The notes under the pieces were generated by a model that saw only the letters and a program-made list of their open reading frames with translations, had not been told where the DNA came from and did no database searches. From Clostridia bacterium (GTDB lineage: Bacteria; Bacillota; Clostridia; Oscillospirales; Acutalibacteraceae), in assembly GCA_017410605.1 (NCBI GenBank), contig JAFQQN010000003.1, positions 1 to 64,000 of the forward strand: DNA of 64,000 bases. Reading direction: 5' to 3'. The stretch's first letter is position 1, and the number at the start of each line of letters is the position of its first letter. The position numbers and the translations under genes are program-made. Positions 55,145 to 64,000 of the stretch are shown piece after piece.

Positions 55145-56161
55145 TTATTCGTCATAGCCGTTGGGGTTGTTTTTCTGCCAACGCCAACTGTCTTCGCACA
55201 TACGCTTAACGTCAAATTTTGCTTCCCAACCGAGCATATTCTTAGCCTTAGAAGCATCGGCATAAACTTCGCCTAAATCACCGGGACGGCGTGGGTCAAT
55301 AACAAAGGGAACGGTAACACCTGAGGCAGCCTCAAAAGCGTTTTTAAGCTCTAAAACGCTAACACCGTTGCCGGTACCAAGGTTAATAGCCTCACAGCCC
55401 TTGTTTTTAAGGGCCCAATCAATAGCCTTAACGTGACCCTCAGCAAGGTCAACAACGTGAATATAGTCGCGAACACCTGTGCCGTCTGGGGTGTCATAAT
55501 CGTCACCAAAAACGTGAAGCTTTTCGAGTTTTCCAACTGCAACCTGTGCAATATAGGGCATAAGGTTGTTTGGAATACCCTTAGGGTCTTCACCAATGGT
55601 TCCGCTTTCATGGGCTCCAATGGGGTTGAAGTAACGAAGAAGAACAATACTCCAATCATTATCGCTAACAAAAATATCGCTTAAAATATGTTCAATAAAA
55701 AGCTTGGTTTTGCCATAGGGGTTGGTAGCGCCTGTAGGCATATCTTCAGTAAGGGGAACCTCGGTTGCGGCACCGTAAACAGTGGCTGAGCTGGAAAATA
55801 CAATCTTTTTAACATTGTGTTTTCTCATAGCGTTGCAAAGCACAAGAGTGCTTAAAATATTGTTGTTATAATATTCAATAGGCATAGCAACCGATTCACC
55901 AACCGCTTTAAGACCGGCAAAGTGAATAACACAGTCAATGTCTTTATTCTCTTCAAAAATTTTATCCATTGCGGCGGCGTCGCAAACGTCGTTTTCATAG
56001 AATTTAATTGTTTTGCCAACAATGGCCTCAACCCTTTGTAAAGAGGTTTTTTTGCTGTTGCAAAGGTTGTCAACAACAATCGGCTCATAACCTGCGTTGA
56101 TGAGTGAAATAAGTGTGTGGCTGCCAATAAAACCGGCACCGCCTGTAACTAAAACTGACAT
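55145..56161 (-). CDS. galE: UDP-glucose 4-epimerase
   Basis: NAD-dependent short-chain dehydrogenase family enzyme of 338 residues. It has TGGAGFIGSH at the N terminus, the catalytic YxxxK in YGKTK with the serine of SSSATVYG, and GTGNGVSVLE. It links galactose entry, as from the GH2 enzyme, or surface sugar synthesis, to UDP-glucose. It is six bases from the DUF1015 gene. Confidence 0.96.
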   Translation of the reverse strand: MSVLVTGGAGFIGSHTLISLINAGYEPIVVDNLCNSKKTSLQRVEAIVGKTIKFYENDVCDAAAMDKIFEENKDIDCVIHFAGLKAVGESVAMPIEYYNNNILSTLVLCNAMRKHNVKKIVFSSSATVYGAATEVPLTEDMPTGATNPYGKTKLFIEHILSDIFVSDNDWSIVLLRYFNPIGAHESGTIGEDPKGIPNNLMPYIAQVAVGKLEKLHVFGDDYDTPDGTGVRDYIHVVDLAEGHVKAIDWALKNKGCEAINLGTGNGVSVLELKNAFEAASGVTVPFVIDPRRPGDLGEVYADASKAKNMLGWEAKFDVKRMCEDSWRWQKNNPNGYDE

Positions 56162-56167
56162 AATAAA

Positions 56168-57433
56168 TTACTCCTTTATTTTATTAATTACCAAGCCTGT
56201 TATAAGCTTTGGATAAAAATAGGTTGATTTTTGGGGCATTTTCTCACCTGCGTTACCCACCTTAGCAATTTGCGACACCTTAGTGGGGTTTAAAAAGAAA
56301 GCGCAGTTAGCACCGCCGTCAACCTCGCTTACCGCCTCATTAATATCTCTGGTATATTTTAAATTAGTCTGGTTTGCAAGGTTTTCTTTATTAATACCAA
56401 GAATATTTTCAAGAACTAGGCTATGTAACACAGTAACATCTAACTCTTTTAGAGAGGGGTCAATATCTTTAAGGCAAGGGTCTGCCAAAGCAGAATTTTT
56501 AAGGGTTAACAAATAAAATCTGCCCTCGCAGTAAAGACCGAAGCAAATTTTACCCCTTTCAAATTCTTGCTTCATATTACGCTCTAAAGAAGCCGAGGAA
56601 GACATTTCACCTACATGAAAATATTCACGGCAGTTTAAAATAAGTGAGCGAAGCTCAAAATCTTTCAGTGAATGAACAATGCGATGGGTTGGGAAAACCA
56701 CAAGCCCCTCACATTCTAGCGGCACAAGCATCATCATAATATATTCGCTGTTGCTGTTTTCATCGGCACCTTTTTTTCGCATTTCGTTGCGGTAGCGAAG
56801 GCCTGTTTCATACCTGTGGTGGCCGTCTGCAATATAAAGGCATTTATCCTTAAAAAGCTCTTGTAATTTTTCTGTATCAGAGGTTTTCCAAAGGGTGTGG
56901 GTAACACCGTCACTATCTTTAAAGCTGTGAAGCGGTGCCGAGGAAGAAATACTTTCCATTTTCTCGGTTACCTGTTTGTCCCCGTCGGGGAAGAGGCAAT
57001 AAACCTGAGAAAAGTTGCAGCCTGTGGCACACATAAGATTAAAACGGTCTTCCTTAGCGGCAGAAAGGGTGTTTTCGTGGGGAATAACCACTCCCTCATC
57101 AAAATCGGTTAGCTTTACTCTGCCTATTACACCTTTAAGGCTGTAATCTATGCCGTCTATATTAAACTGTTCTTCATAAATATAAAAGCAGTTTTCTTTT
57201 TCGGGAATAAGAATACCTTCTTCTTCCCAAGCCTTCAGTGTGTCACCTGCAGTCTTATAAATATTCTCGCCCTCTCGCGGAAGCTCTAGTCTTATGACGT
57301 TATAGGGATTGTTGCTTAAAAAATTTTTACGCTGGGTCTCGCTTATAATATCATAAGGTGGGCAGACCAACTTTTCAATGCTTCCGGCTTTTTTGCTGTA
57401 ACGCATACCTTTAAAAGGTTTAACAATGGCCAT
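56168..57433 (-). CDS. DUF1015 family protein
   Basis: A 421-residue soluble protein with the family motifs FKGMRYSK, CPPYDIIS, NPYNVIRLELP, ADGHHRYETGLRYRNEM and ANQTNLKYTRD. DUF1015 proteins look enzymatic (the conserved DGHHR is active-site-like), but no reaction is established to my knowledge. It leads the operon with galE and the aldolase. Upstream is a 153-base gap shared with divergent spoIID. Confidence 0.9.
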   Translation of the reverse strand: MAIVKPFKGMRYSKKAGSIEKLVCPPYDIISETQRKNFLSNNPYNVIRLELPREGENIYKTAGDTLKAWEEEGILIPEKENCFYIYEEQFNIDGIDYSLKGVIGRVKLTDFDEGVVIPHENTLSAAKEDRFNLMCATGCNFSQVYCLFPDGDKQVTEKMESISSSAPLHSFKDSDGVTHTLWKTSDTEKLQELFKDKCLYIADGHHRYETGLRYRNEMRKKGADENSNSEYIMMMLVPLECEGLVVFPTHRIVHSLKDFELRSLILNCREYFHVGEMSSSASLERNMKQEFERGKICFGLYCEGRFYLLTLKNSALADPCLKDIDPSLKELDVTVLHSLVLENILGINKENLANQTNLKYTRDINEAVSEVDGGANCAFFLNPTKVSQIAKVGNAGEKMPQKSTYFYPKLITGLVINKIKE

Positions 57434-57505
57434 AAAAGTCCACTCCTTACTACATTAATATTACTACTATTTTACAACGAATACAAAAAATAGTCAATGG
57501 ATTTG

Positions 57506-57535
57506 GATATATTTTATGTGTTAATAGCATAGAAT
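57506..57535 (+). promoter_or_regulatory. Putative sigma-E promoter of spoIID
   Basis: GATATATT (57506-57513) and CATAGAAT (57528-57535) are 14 bases apart, close to the sigma-E -35 ATATT and -10 CATACANT pattern known from Bacillus. SpoIID belongs to the sigma-E regulon there, and sigE is in this window. Confidence 0.55.
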
Positions 57536-57586
57536 TATGGTGAGAAGTGCATTAGTGTTTGTGTTTTTGCAATATGGAGGTAAAAA

Positions 57587-58549
57587 ATGAAACAAGGATA
57601 TTTTATAATTATAGGAGTTCTCACCCTCTCTTTTTTGCTTATGCCCCTTTTGGCGGTGGGGGACAAGCCCTCAAAAAATCTTCCGACGTCGGCCGAGGTA
57701 ACCTCTTCAGCTGACAATGATAAAGAAGAAATGGTAAAGCTATATATTTCTGAGGAAGAAAAAACAATAGAAATAACGGTAACAGAATATATAACCGGTG
57801 TGGTTGCGGCCGAAATGCCGGCTGAATATGACCCAGAGGCTCTTAAGGCACAGGCTTTAGCCTCTTATACATATTTATGCCGAAAGAAAAGCGAAAATTC
57901 TGATAAGGATTATGAAATTACCAACGATACCGCAACAGACCAAGGATACATTTCTTTAGAAAAACGGAAAGAAAAATGGGGAGATAAAGCGGCTGAATAT
58001 GAAGAAAAAATATTACAGGCTGTGCAATCGGTAGGGGGCAAAAAAATTGTTTATGAAAACTCACCCATATTGGCGGTATACCATGCAATTTCCCCGGGAA
58101 AAACCGAAAGCGCTTTAAATGTTTGGGGTGTAGATGAGGCATATTTACAGCCTGTGGCAAGTGTGGGAGATTTGCTGTCTACAGAATATTTAAGCGAAGC
58201 AGTTTTTTCTGCTTCAGATTTTTCTAATATTATTAAATCTTTGGGTGCCGCACCAACCGAAGACCCGGCCACTTTTTTAGGTGAGGCACAAAAAAGTGAA
58301 TCGGGAACGGTACTTAAGATAAGTATATGCCAAACAGAATTCACCGGTGCTATTATAAGAGATGCCTTTTCTCTTCGTTCGACCGCCTTTGACCTTTCAT
58401 ATAATGCCGAAAAAGGTTTTGTTTTTTCGGTTAAGGGATATGGTCACGGTGTTGGTATGAGCCAGTTCGGCGCAAACTATATGGCAAAGCAGGGAAGCAC
58501 CTTTGAGGAAATAATATATACCTTTTATAAAGGTGTAAAAATAGTCTGA
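57587..58549 (+). CDS. spoIID: Stage II sporulation protein D
   Basis: Peptidoglycan lytic transglycosylase needed for engulfment, acting with SpoIIM and SpoIIP at the mother-cell membrane. After an N-terminal membrane anchor (about 6-24) and a short linker, the SpoIID domain shows VTEYITGVVAAEMPAEY, EALKAQALASYTYL and the C-terminal GYGHGVGMSQFGANYMA. 320 residues. ATGGAGG is in front of the ATG. Confidence 0.95.
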   Translation: MKQGYFIIIGVLTLSFLLMPLLAVGDKPSKNLPTSAEVTSSADNDKEEMVKLYISEEEKTIEITVTEYITGVVAAEMPAEYDPEALKAQALASYTYLCRKKSENSDKDYEITNDTATDQGYISLEKRKEKWGDKAAEYEEKILQAVQSVGGKKIVYENSPILAVYHAISPGKTESALNVWGVDEAYLQPVASVGDLLSTEYLSEAVFSASDFSNIIKSLGAAPTEDPATFLGEAQKSESGTVLKISICQTEFTGAIIRDAFSLRSTAFDLSYNAEKGFVFSVKGYGHGVGMSQFGANYMAKQGSTFEEIIYTFYKGVKIV

Positions 58550-58643
58550 TTTAAAGAGAAAATAGCAAAAAATAGTTATATGGGATATTGAAAAATGCCT
58601 GAACCTGTGTTACACTATACACAAAATAGGTAAGGTGGTTTTT

Positions 58644-59825
58644 ATGGATATAGCAGTAAAGCAAATGGAACAAACAGATGTTATTGTTGTTGGCGGAGGT
58701 GTGTCCGGTGTTGCTGCGGCGGTTGCCTCTGCAAGACAGGGGGCTAAAACCCTGCTTATTGAAAAAACTGTTTGTCTTGGCGGCCTTGCCACTATTGGGC
58801 TTATAAACTGGTATGAACCCCTTTGCGACGGCGAGGGTGAACAGCTTATTACCGGTATTAGCGAAGAGCTTATTCGTTTGTCAGTAAAATACAGCTACGA
58901 AAATCTTCCTGCAAAATGGGGCGGAGAGGGTAAAAACCCTATTCGTTATGACCGCTTTGCCACAAGTTTTTCTCCTACAATATTTGCTCTTGCCCTTATT
59001 GAATACTTGGAAGAGAACAATGTAAAGCTAAGGCTTGACACCCTTGCTACATACCCCGAGATGGAGGGTTCGCTATGTAAGGGACTGTTGGTTGAAACAG
59101 TAAGCGGAAGAGAATTTTTCCCCGCAAAAATGATAATTGACGCTACGGGTGATGCTACCGTTTGCCACCGCGCTGGTATCCCCACCGAGCTTGGCGAAAA
59201 CTATTTCTCTTATGTTACCCATGAGCTAAGCGCCGGGCTGTCGAAAAAACTTTTTGAAACAGAGGATTTTTATAATCTTAGACATTGGCGCAATGTAGGA
59301 AGTAGCCTGGGAGGAAAAGGTCACCCCGAGGGTATGGGTATGATTAAGGTTACCTCGGCAGATGTTATTACCGATTATATGACTTTGGGTGCCAAGAGGG
59401 TATTAGCACATCACAAACAAATGGACAAGAATAAAAAGGATATTCTAACCCTACCCACAATGCCCCAGTTTAGAAAAATAAGAAGAATTATAGGCGATGG
59501 AACCTTTATGGGAACAGAAGACGGTGTTATTTTAGAAGATTCTGTTGGCAGATTTGGCGATTTCAGAAAGAGCGGCAAACGCTTCTGCCTTGCATACAAC
59601 ACCCTCTATAATAGCTGTGTTGATAACGTTTTTGGCGCCGGCAGAATAATAAGTGCTAAAGATGAGGGTTGGGAAATAACCCGAGTTATTCCTGTAGCTG
59701 CCCTTACCGGTCAGGTAGCTGGAACAGCCGCTGCCCTTTGTATAAATAACGGTTGCTCTGCCGCAAAGCTTGAGGTTAAAGAGCTTCAAAAGGTTCTCGA
59801 AGCAAACGGAGTTAAAATTAAATAA
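58644..59825 (+). CDS. FAD-dependent oxidoreductase
   Basis: A 393-residue flavoprotein with the dinucleotide-binding DVIVVGGGVSGVAAAVASAR and acid ribose anchor (LLIEK), CLGGLAT, IDATGDATVC, and a C-terminal FGAGRIISAKDEGWEITRVIP. This is the PF12831-type group, whose members are often of unknown substrate. No heavy-metal cluster motif is visible. It stands alone between spoIID and yigZ. Confidence 0.85.
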   Translation: MDIAVKQMEQTDVIVVGGGVSGVAAAVASARQGAKTLLIEKTVCLGGLATIGLINWYEPLCDGEGEQLITGISEELIRLSVKYSYENLPAKWGGEGKNPIRYDRFATSFSPTIFALALIEYLEENNVKLRLDTLATYPEMEGSLCKGLLVETVSGREFFPAKMIIDATGDATVCHRAGIPTELGENYFSYVTHELSAGLSKKLFETEDFYNLRHWRNVGSSLGGKGHPEGMGMIKVTSADVITDYMTLGAKRVLAHHKQMDKNKKDILTLPTMPQFRKIRRIIGDGTFMGTEDGVILEDSVGRFGDFRKSGKRFCLAYNTLYNSCVDNVFGAGRIISAKDEGWEITRVIPVAALTGQVAGTAAALCINNGCSAAKLEVKELQKVLEANGVKIK

Positions 59826-59844
59826 TCTTCCAAGAGGTATCACG

Positions 59845-59870
59845 GTCGGCACAGTTTGTTGTGCCGACTG
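59845..59870 (+). terminator. Terminator of the FAD oxidoreductase gene
   Basis: GTCGGCACA / TGTGCCGAC 9-bp stem, followed by a T-rich stretch. Confidence 0.82.
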
Positions 59871-59918
59871 AATTTTTATATTTGTTTGTCAAAAAGTGAG
59901 GAAAAGTCTACTTTTTTG

Positions 59919-59948
59919 TTGACTAAAGTGTGTGTTTAGTGGTAAAAT
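59919..59948 (+). promoter_or_regulatory. Probable sigma-A promoter of yigZ
   Basis: TTGACT (59919-59924) and TAAAAT (59943-59948), 18-base spacer. Confidence 0.5.
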
Positions 59949-59980
59949 AATATGAATAGTTATATATAGGTGGTGGTATA

Positions 59981-60601
59981 GTGGAGGGTTATAAAACAAT
60001 AAAAGCTAAAACTAGCGCACAAATAGAAATTAAGCGGTCTAGATTTATTGCAACAGTTTGTCCTTGCACTACCGAGGAAGAGGCCACCGCATTTATCTCG
60101 GCTATGAGAAAAAAATATTGGGATGCAAGGCATAATGTTTATGCGTTTACCTTGCGAAACAACGGTATAAAGCGTTTTTCAGACGATGGTGAACCACATT
60201 CCACCGCCGGTCTTCCTGTTATGGAGGCTATAGAACATTTTGGCGTTGTAGATGTTGCTGTGGTGGTTACACGGTATTTTGGTGGAATACTTCTTGGAAC
60301 CGGCGGTTTGGTGAGAGCCTATTCAGAGGCTACCGAATTTGCTTTAAAAAGTGCAGAGGTTGTGACTGTTCTTCCTGCAAAGCAGTTTAAGGTTGTTTGC
60401 GACTATTCAGATTACGATGTGTTTGTAAAACAGGCCGTCAAGGCGGGGGCCAGAATAGAAGACACCGTTTATGCCGAAAAAATTGAAATTACAGTTGCTA
60501 TTCCTTTAGAAGATTATTCTGATTTTGAGGTCAAATGTACCGATGTTTTTTGTGGAAAAATGCCTTTTATTGCCCCGGAGGACATATTTTTGGGCTTTTA
60601 G
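59981..60601 (+). CDS. YigZ/IMPACT family protein
   Basis: 206 residues: N-terminal IMPACT domain (SRFIATVCPCTTEEEA, DDGEPHSTAGLPVMEAI, VVVTRYFGGILLGTGGLVRAYSEA) and the C-terminal DUF1949 ferredoxin-like domain. The family is implicated in translation or ribosome-associated functions, not proven in bacteria. The GTG start follows GGTGGTG. Confidence 0.92.
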   Translation: MEGYKTIKAKTSAQIEIKRSRFIATVCPCTTEEEATAFISAMRKKYWDARHNVYAFTLRNNGIKRFSDDGEPHSTAGLPVMEAIEHFGVVDVAVVVTRYFGGILLGTGGLVRAYSEATEFALKSAEVVTVLPAKQFKVVCDYSDYDVFVKQAVKAGARIEDTVYAEKIEITVAIPLEDYSDFEVKCTDVFCGKMPFIAPEDIFLGF

Positions 60602-60684
60602 TAAAAAAATAAAGGTATTTCGCTGTTTTGGTCTAATAATATAATATATAAAATAATTATTATTTTATGTAAGGCGGTGACTTT

Positions 60685-61689
60685 TTGGATAACATTCGTA
60701 AAATAACTGAAGAAATAGAAAGAAATACTCTAAGCCCCAAAGCGGTGCTGAGCTGTGAAACAAAAGGCAGAAGAGAACCAGAGGAAGAATGTTCTATAAG
60801 AACAGCCTTTCAAAGGGATAGGGACCGTATAATTCATTGCAAGGCCTTTAGACGGCTTAAGCATAAAACACAGGTTTTTCTTTCCCCCGAATCTGACCAT
60901 TACCGAACCCGTCTTACACACACCCTAGAGGTTTCACAAATAGCCAGAACTATTGCCCGTGCGCTGCGGCTTAATGAAGACCTTACCGAGGCCATTGCTT
61001 TAGGACACGATTTAGGTCATACACCATTTGGACATGCCGGCGAAAGAGCCCTTAACGAAATTTATAGCGAGGGCTTTCACCACTATGAGCAGAGCGCCCG
61101 TGTGTGTGAGGCTCTTGAAAAGGATTTCACAGGCCTCAATCTTACCGCAGAGGTTTTAGACGGAATAAAAAATCATACCAAGGGCCAATTACCCTTTACC
61201 CTTGAGGGGCAGATTGTAAGAATTTCTGATAAAATTGCTTATATGAATCACGATATTGACGATGCTTTAAGGGCAGGGATTATAAGTGAATCAGATATTG
61301 ATAAAAATATTACCGACATATTGGGCAGCACAAAAAGTGAGCGCATAAACACAATGGTTAAGTCGGTAATATTAAACAGTGATGAGGAAATTAAAATGGA
61401 TAACTGTTGTAGTGAACAGTTTGACCGTTTACACCAATTTATGTTTGACAAGGTTTACACTAACCCACTCGCCAAGGGTGAGGAAAGCAAGGTTTATGGC
61501 ATTGTAAAGGGTATATATGACTATATTGTAAAAAATCCTGAGGCTTTACCGGCAGAATACCGCATAGTTGCCTGGCGAGAGGGGCTTGAAAGAGCCATAG
61601 TTGATTACATAGCGGGAATGACCGACCGATATGCAGTAGAGGTTTACCGCAGGTTTTATATACCCCGTTCCTGGGCGGCGGAGATTTAA
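60685..61689 (+). CDS. dgt: Deoxyguanosinetriphosphate triphosphohydrolase-like protein
   Basis: HD-domain nucleotide hydrolase of 334 residues. The metal-binding HD residues lie in RLTHTLEVSQIART and LGHDLGHTPFGHAGE, with DKIAYMNHDIDDA further on. This is the short dGTPase-like form that Firmicutes place upstream of dnaG. The TTG start is set by AAGGCGGTGA. It is separated by 25 bases from dnaG. Confidence 0.94.
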   Translation: MDNIRKITEEIERNTLSPKAVLSCETKGRREPEEECSIRTAFQRDRDRIIHCKAFRRLKHKTQVFLSPESDHYRTRLTHTLEVSQIARTIARALRLNEDLTEAIALGHDLGHTPFGHAGERALNEIYSEGFHHYEQSARVCEALEKDFTGLNLTAEVLDGIKNHTKGQLPFTLEGQIVRISDKIAYMNHDIDDALRAGIISESDIDKNITDILGSTKSERINTMVKSVILNSDEEIKMDNCCSEQFDRLHQFMFDKVYTNPLAKGEESKVYGIVKGIYDYIVKNPEALPAEYRIVAWREGLERAIVDYIAGMTDRYAVEVYRRFYIPRSWAAEI

Positions 61690-61714
61690 ATAATAAAAGA
61701 AAGGGAGTGAGCGT

Positions 61715-63478
61715 TTGAGAATTTCTGAAGATATTATTATGGAAATTAAATATAAAAATCCTATAGAAGAGGTAATTTCTCCTTATGTTACCCTTAAAAG
61801 GGCAGGAAGAAACTTAAACGGTCTTTGTCCCTTTCACAATGAAAAAACACCGTCTTTTACCGTTTACCCCGATACAGCGTCTTTTTATTGTTTTGGCTGC
61901 GGTGCCGGGGGAGATGCCTTTACCTTTATCAAACGAATAGAAAATTTAGATTATGTTGAAGCGGTGAAAAAACTAGCAGAGCAAAGCGGTATTACTATCC
62001 CCGAGGGGGATTATGACGATTCTTACCTAAAACTTAAAAACCGTATTTATGAGGTTAATAGAGAGACGGCAAGGTATTTTAATAAATATCTTTTCACACC
62101 AAACGGAAAATGGGCTTTAGATTATCTTATACAAAGAGGGCTAAGCGTTGATACAATTAACCATTTTGGCCTTGGTTGTGCCCCCGATGGGTGGGATAAT
62201 CTTTTAAAGCACCTTAAGAGCAAAGGCTTTTCCTTAAACGAAATGGAACAGGCTAATGTTATAACAAAAAACAGCCGCGGTGGGTACTATGACAGGTTCA
62301 GAAACCGAACTATGTTTCCAATAATTGAAATAAACGGCAAGGTTATAGGCTTTAGCGGAAGAAGACACCCCGACGAAGACAGGGGCGGAAAATATATTAA
62401 CACATCAGACACTCCCGTTTATAAAAAAAGCAAATCACTTTTTGGCTTTAACTTTGCTAAAAACTGTTGTAGTGAGCGGCTTTTAATAGTTGAGGGAAAT
62501 ATGGACGTTGTTTCTCTTCATCAGGCGGGGTTTGAAAATACAATAGGAACTTTAGGTACAGCATTTACTGACGAACAAGCAAGACTTCTTGCCAGGTATA
62601 CTAAAGAGGTTGTGCTAAGCTTCGATAGCGATGCGGCCGGTCAAAAAGCGGCATCAAGAGCAATAGCAACCCTTTCGGGTAGCGGGCTTTCGGTAAGAGT
62701 GCTGTCCATTCCTGACGGAAAGGACCCTGACGAGTTTATTAAGAAAAACGGCCGTGAGCGTTTTGAGGGTCTTTTAAAGGGAGCAACAAACGAAATTGAA
62801 TACCGTTTGCTCAGGGCTGCTGAGGGCCTTAATATGGAAACCAATGACGGTAAAGCAAGGTATTTAAATAGGGTGGCCACAGAACTTTCTTTGGTTAAGG
62901 ATGCTATTGCAGTAGACCTGTACGCCGGAAGAGTGGCAGATAAATACGGTGTTTCAAAAGAAATACTTATAAAAAAGGCAGAAGAGCTAAGAAAAAAAAG
63001 CTTCAAAGCTGAGAGAAAAAAAGAGGTTAGGGAAATATTAAGACCCTCATATAAATCGGGTGAGCTGGTTCCCGAAGAGAGAACAAATTTAAGAGGCGTT
63101 AAGGCAGAAAAAGAAATTATTTCGGTACTTATGGCCCATCCGGATTTATTCTCAAGGCTTAGAACATTTACAGCAGAAGAATTTATTTCTGCTTTGAATA
63201 AAAGGGTTTTTATTAGTTTAAAGGAAGTTGTCGAAAAATACGGTAGGTTTGATATTTCTTTTTTGGGAGATGAATTTTCTCCCGAAGAAACAGGTTATAT
63301 AGCCTCGCTTCAAAACAGGGAAGTAACCTTTGCAAACCCAGTACAGAGTTTAACCGAGTCTATTACCACTCTTAGAGAAGAAAAAAATAATCATGATGTA
63401 TCACAGGGTGAAAGCACTGTAAGCTGGGAAGAACAAATGAGAAGAATTATTGAAAAGAAAAAGGAGAGTTCAAAATGA
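61715..63478 (+). CDS. dnaG: DNA primase
   Basis: Synthesises replication primers at the fork with DnaB helicase. The CHC2 zinc finger has C38, H41, C59 and C62. The TOPRIM core carries [13 protein letters not shown] and [13 protein letters not shown]. The C-terminal helicase-binding domain follows, from about 440. The TTG start is preceded by AAGGGAGTGA. Its stop overlaps the rpoD ATG by four bases (ATGA), as in the macromolecular-synthesis operon. Confidence 0.97.
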   Translation: MRISEDIIMEIKYKNPIEEVISPYVTLKRAGRNLNGLCPFHNEKTPSFTVYPDTASFYCFGCGAGGDAFTFIKRIENLDYVEAVKKLAEQSGITIPEGDYDDSYLKLKNRIYEVNRETARYFNKYLFTPNGKWALDYLIQRGLSVDTINHFGLGCAPDGWDNLLKHLKSKGFSLNEMEQANVITKNSRGGYYDRFRNRTMFPIIEINGKVIGFSGRRHPDEDRGGKYINTSDTPVYKKSKSLFGFNFAKNCCSERLLIVEGNMDVVSLHQAGFENTIGTLGTAFTDEQARLLARYTKEVVLSFDSDAAGQKAASRAIATLSGSGLSVRVLSIPDGKDPDEFIKKNGRERFEGLLKGATNEIEYRLLRAAEGLNMETNDGKARYLNRVATELSLVKDAIAVDLYAGRVADKYGVSKEILIKKAEELRKKSFKAERKKEVREILRPSYKSGELVPEERTNLRGVKAEKEIISVLMAHPDLFSRLRTFTAEEFISALNKRVFISLKEVVEKYGRFDISFLGDEFSPEETGYIASLQNREVTFANPVQSLTESITTLREEKNNHDVSQGESTVSWEEQMRRIIEKKKESSK

Positions 63479-64000
63479 GCAGAAAAGAAATTAACGAAGT
63501 ACAAAAGGAAGCAGAAAAGCAAATAGCAAATGAATTTGATAAGGAAAGGGAAATTCACGAGGATGAATTTGCCGAAAACGTGGCAGAGCCGGAAGATTTA
63601 GAGGCTCTTTCTGCTGAACCTCCTGTATTAGATTTAGATTTTGCAGAACCAACTTTAGATGATTTGGCAATAGAAGAGTTGGATGCCGAAAATTTAGATG
63701 AGGATATTTCTAATATAGACAATATTTCTCTTGACGACCCGGTTAAGGTTTATCTTAAAGAGATAGGTCGGGTTCCTCTTCTCAGTAGTAATGAAGAAAT
63801 CGAACTTGCCCTTAAGATAACCCAGGGTGACGATGCCGCTAAAAAAAGACTTACTGAAGCTAACCTTCGTCTGGTGGTTAGTATTGCTAAAAAATATGTT
63901 GGTCGAGGAATGCACTTTTTAGACCTTATTCAAGAGGGTAATGTAGGTCTTATTAAGGCTGTTGAAAAGTTTGACCATACTAAAGGCTTTAAGTTTTCAA
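63475..64000 (+). CDS. rpoD: RNA polymerase primary sigma factor (partial, cut by the window end)
   Basis: The first 175 codons are present. An acidic region 1.1 (about 1-80, rich in Glu and Asp) is followed by region 1.2 [18 protein letters not shown] and the start of region 2, [47 protein letters not shown] lies in the end of dnaG. The remainder lies beyond the edge. Confidence 0.97.
   Translation, partial: MSRKEINEVQKEAEKQIANEFDKEREIHEDEFAENVAEPEDLEALSAEPPVLDLDFAEPTLDDLAIEELDAENLDEDISNIDNISLDDPVKVYLKEIGRVPLLSSNEEIELALKITQGDDAAKKRLTEANLRLVVSIAKKYVGRGMHFLDLIQEGNVGLIKAVEKFDHTKGFKFS

Noticed and set aside
1..64000. CRISPR array, insertion sequence, prophage or integrative element
   Set aside because: No regularly spaced repeats, transposase, integrase or attachment-site repeats were seen; gene content is chromosomal throughout.

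Overview
The window looks like a chromosomal segment of a low-GC, strictly anaerobic, endospore-forming member of the Clostridia, probably an Oscillospirales/Ruminococcaceae-type gut bacterium. That is inferred from gene content and AT-rich codon use; no rRNA marker is present. Sporulation genes are scattered through it (spoIIR, spoIIGA-sigE, spoIID). Oxygen defence relies on two rubrerythrins and a Fur/PerR repressor. Starts are often GTG or TTG behind strong AGGAGG-type ribosome sites. I see no phage, insertion sequence, CRISPR array, tRNA or rRNA gene.

Layout. 1-5.6 kb: amino-sugar locus on the minus strand (nagA, a NagB-like isomerase with an altered catalytic motif, an unknown cytoplasmic beta-propeller protein) with a divergent AraC regulator. 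Two related decayed coding fragments lie between these genes. 5.8-13 kb: UPF0210 plus ACT-domain pair, divergent from an Lrp regulator-aminotransferase-ispE-spoIIR run, then a DUF5107/TPR protein. 13.1-16.7 kb: rpmE, lon, engB. 16.7-19 kb: a small SLOG-type protein, an unlisted 58-residue ribbon-helix-helix gene, and sigE-spoIIGA. 19-25.6 kb: two tandem RlmCD-type rRNA methyltransferases, an SGNH hydrolase, an alanine symporter and an HtrA protease. 25.6-30.2 kb: Fur/PerR with a palindromic operator, reverse rubrerythrin, an HTH-membrane-zinc ribbon protein, YbaK, GNAT, rubrerythrin and PnuC behind a structured leader. 30.2-35.5 kb: AraC regulator, GPH sugar symporter and GH2 beta-galactosidase, a sugar-use cassette. 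36.9-40.7 kb: T-box leader and pheST. 40.8-43.2 kb: ireB, a small unknown, a SLOG pseudogene facing an XRE regulator, and dus. 43.2-51.5 kb: a complete argGHCJBDF operon behind a sigma-A promoter with ARG-box-like sites. 51.5-57.4 kb: two peptidases, then a minus-strand DUF1015-galE-aldolase operon. 57.5-64 kb: spoIID with a sigma-E-like promoter, an FAD oxidoreductase, yigZ, and the dgt-dnaG-rpoD macromolecular-synthesis operon, cut by the right edge.

How they work together. The arginine operon covers glutamate to arginine through the acetyl-recycling ArgJ. The AraC-symporter-GH2 block should import and hydrolyse a beta-galactoside. The sporulation genes cover activation of sigma-E by SpoIIR/SpoIIGA and one of its known target types, spoIID, which carries a plausible sigma-E promoter here.

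The observations most worth a second look are: the SLOG gene and SLOG pseudogene, each divergent from a small DNA-binding protein; two terminator hairpins whose 3' arm supplies the next gene's ribosome site; the unidentified pnuC leader; the decayed duplicate fragments in the nag locus; and the D-to-N change in the NagB-like enzyme.
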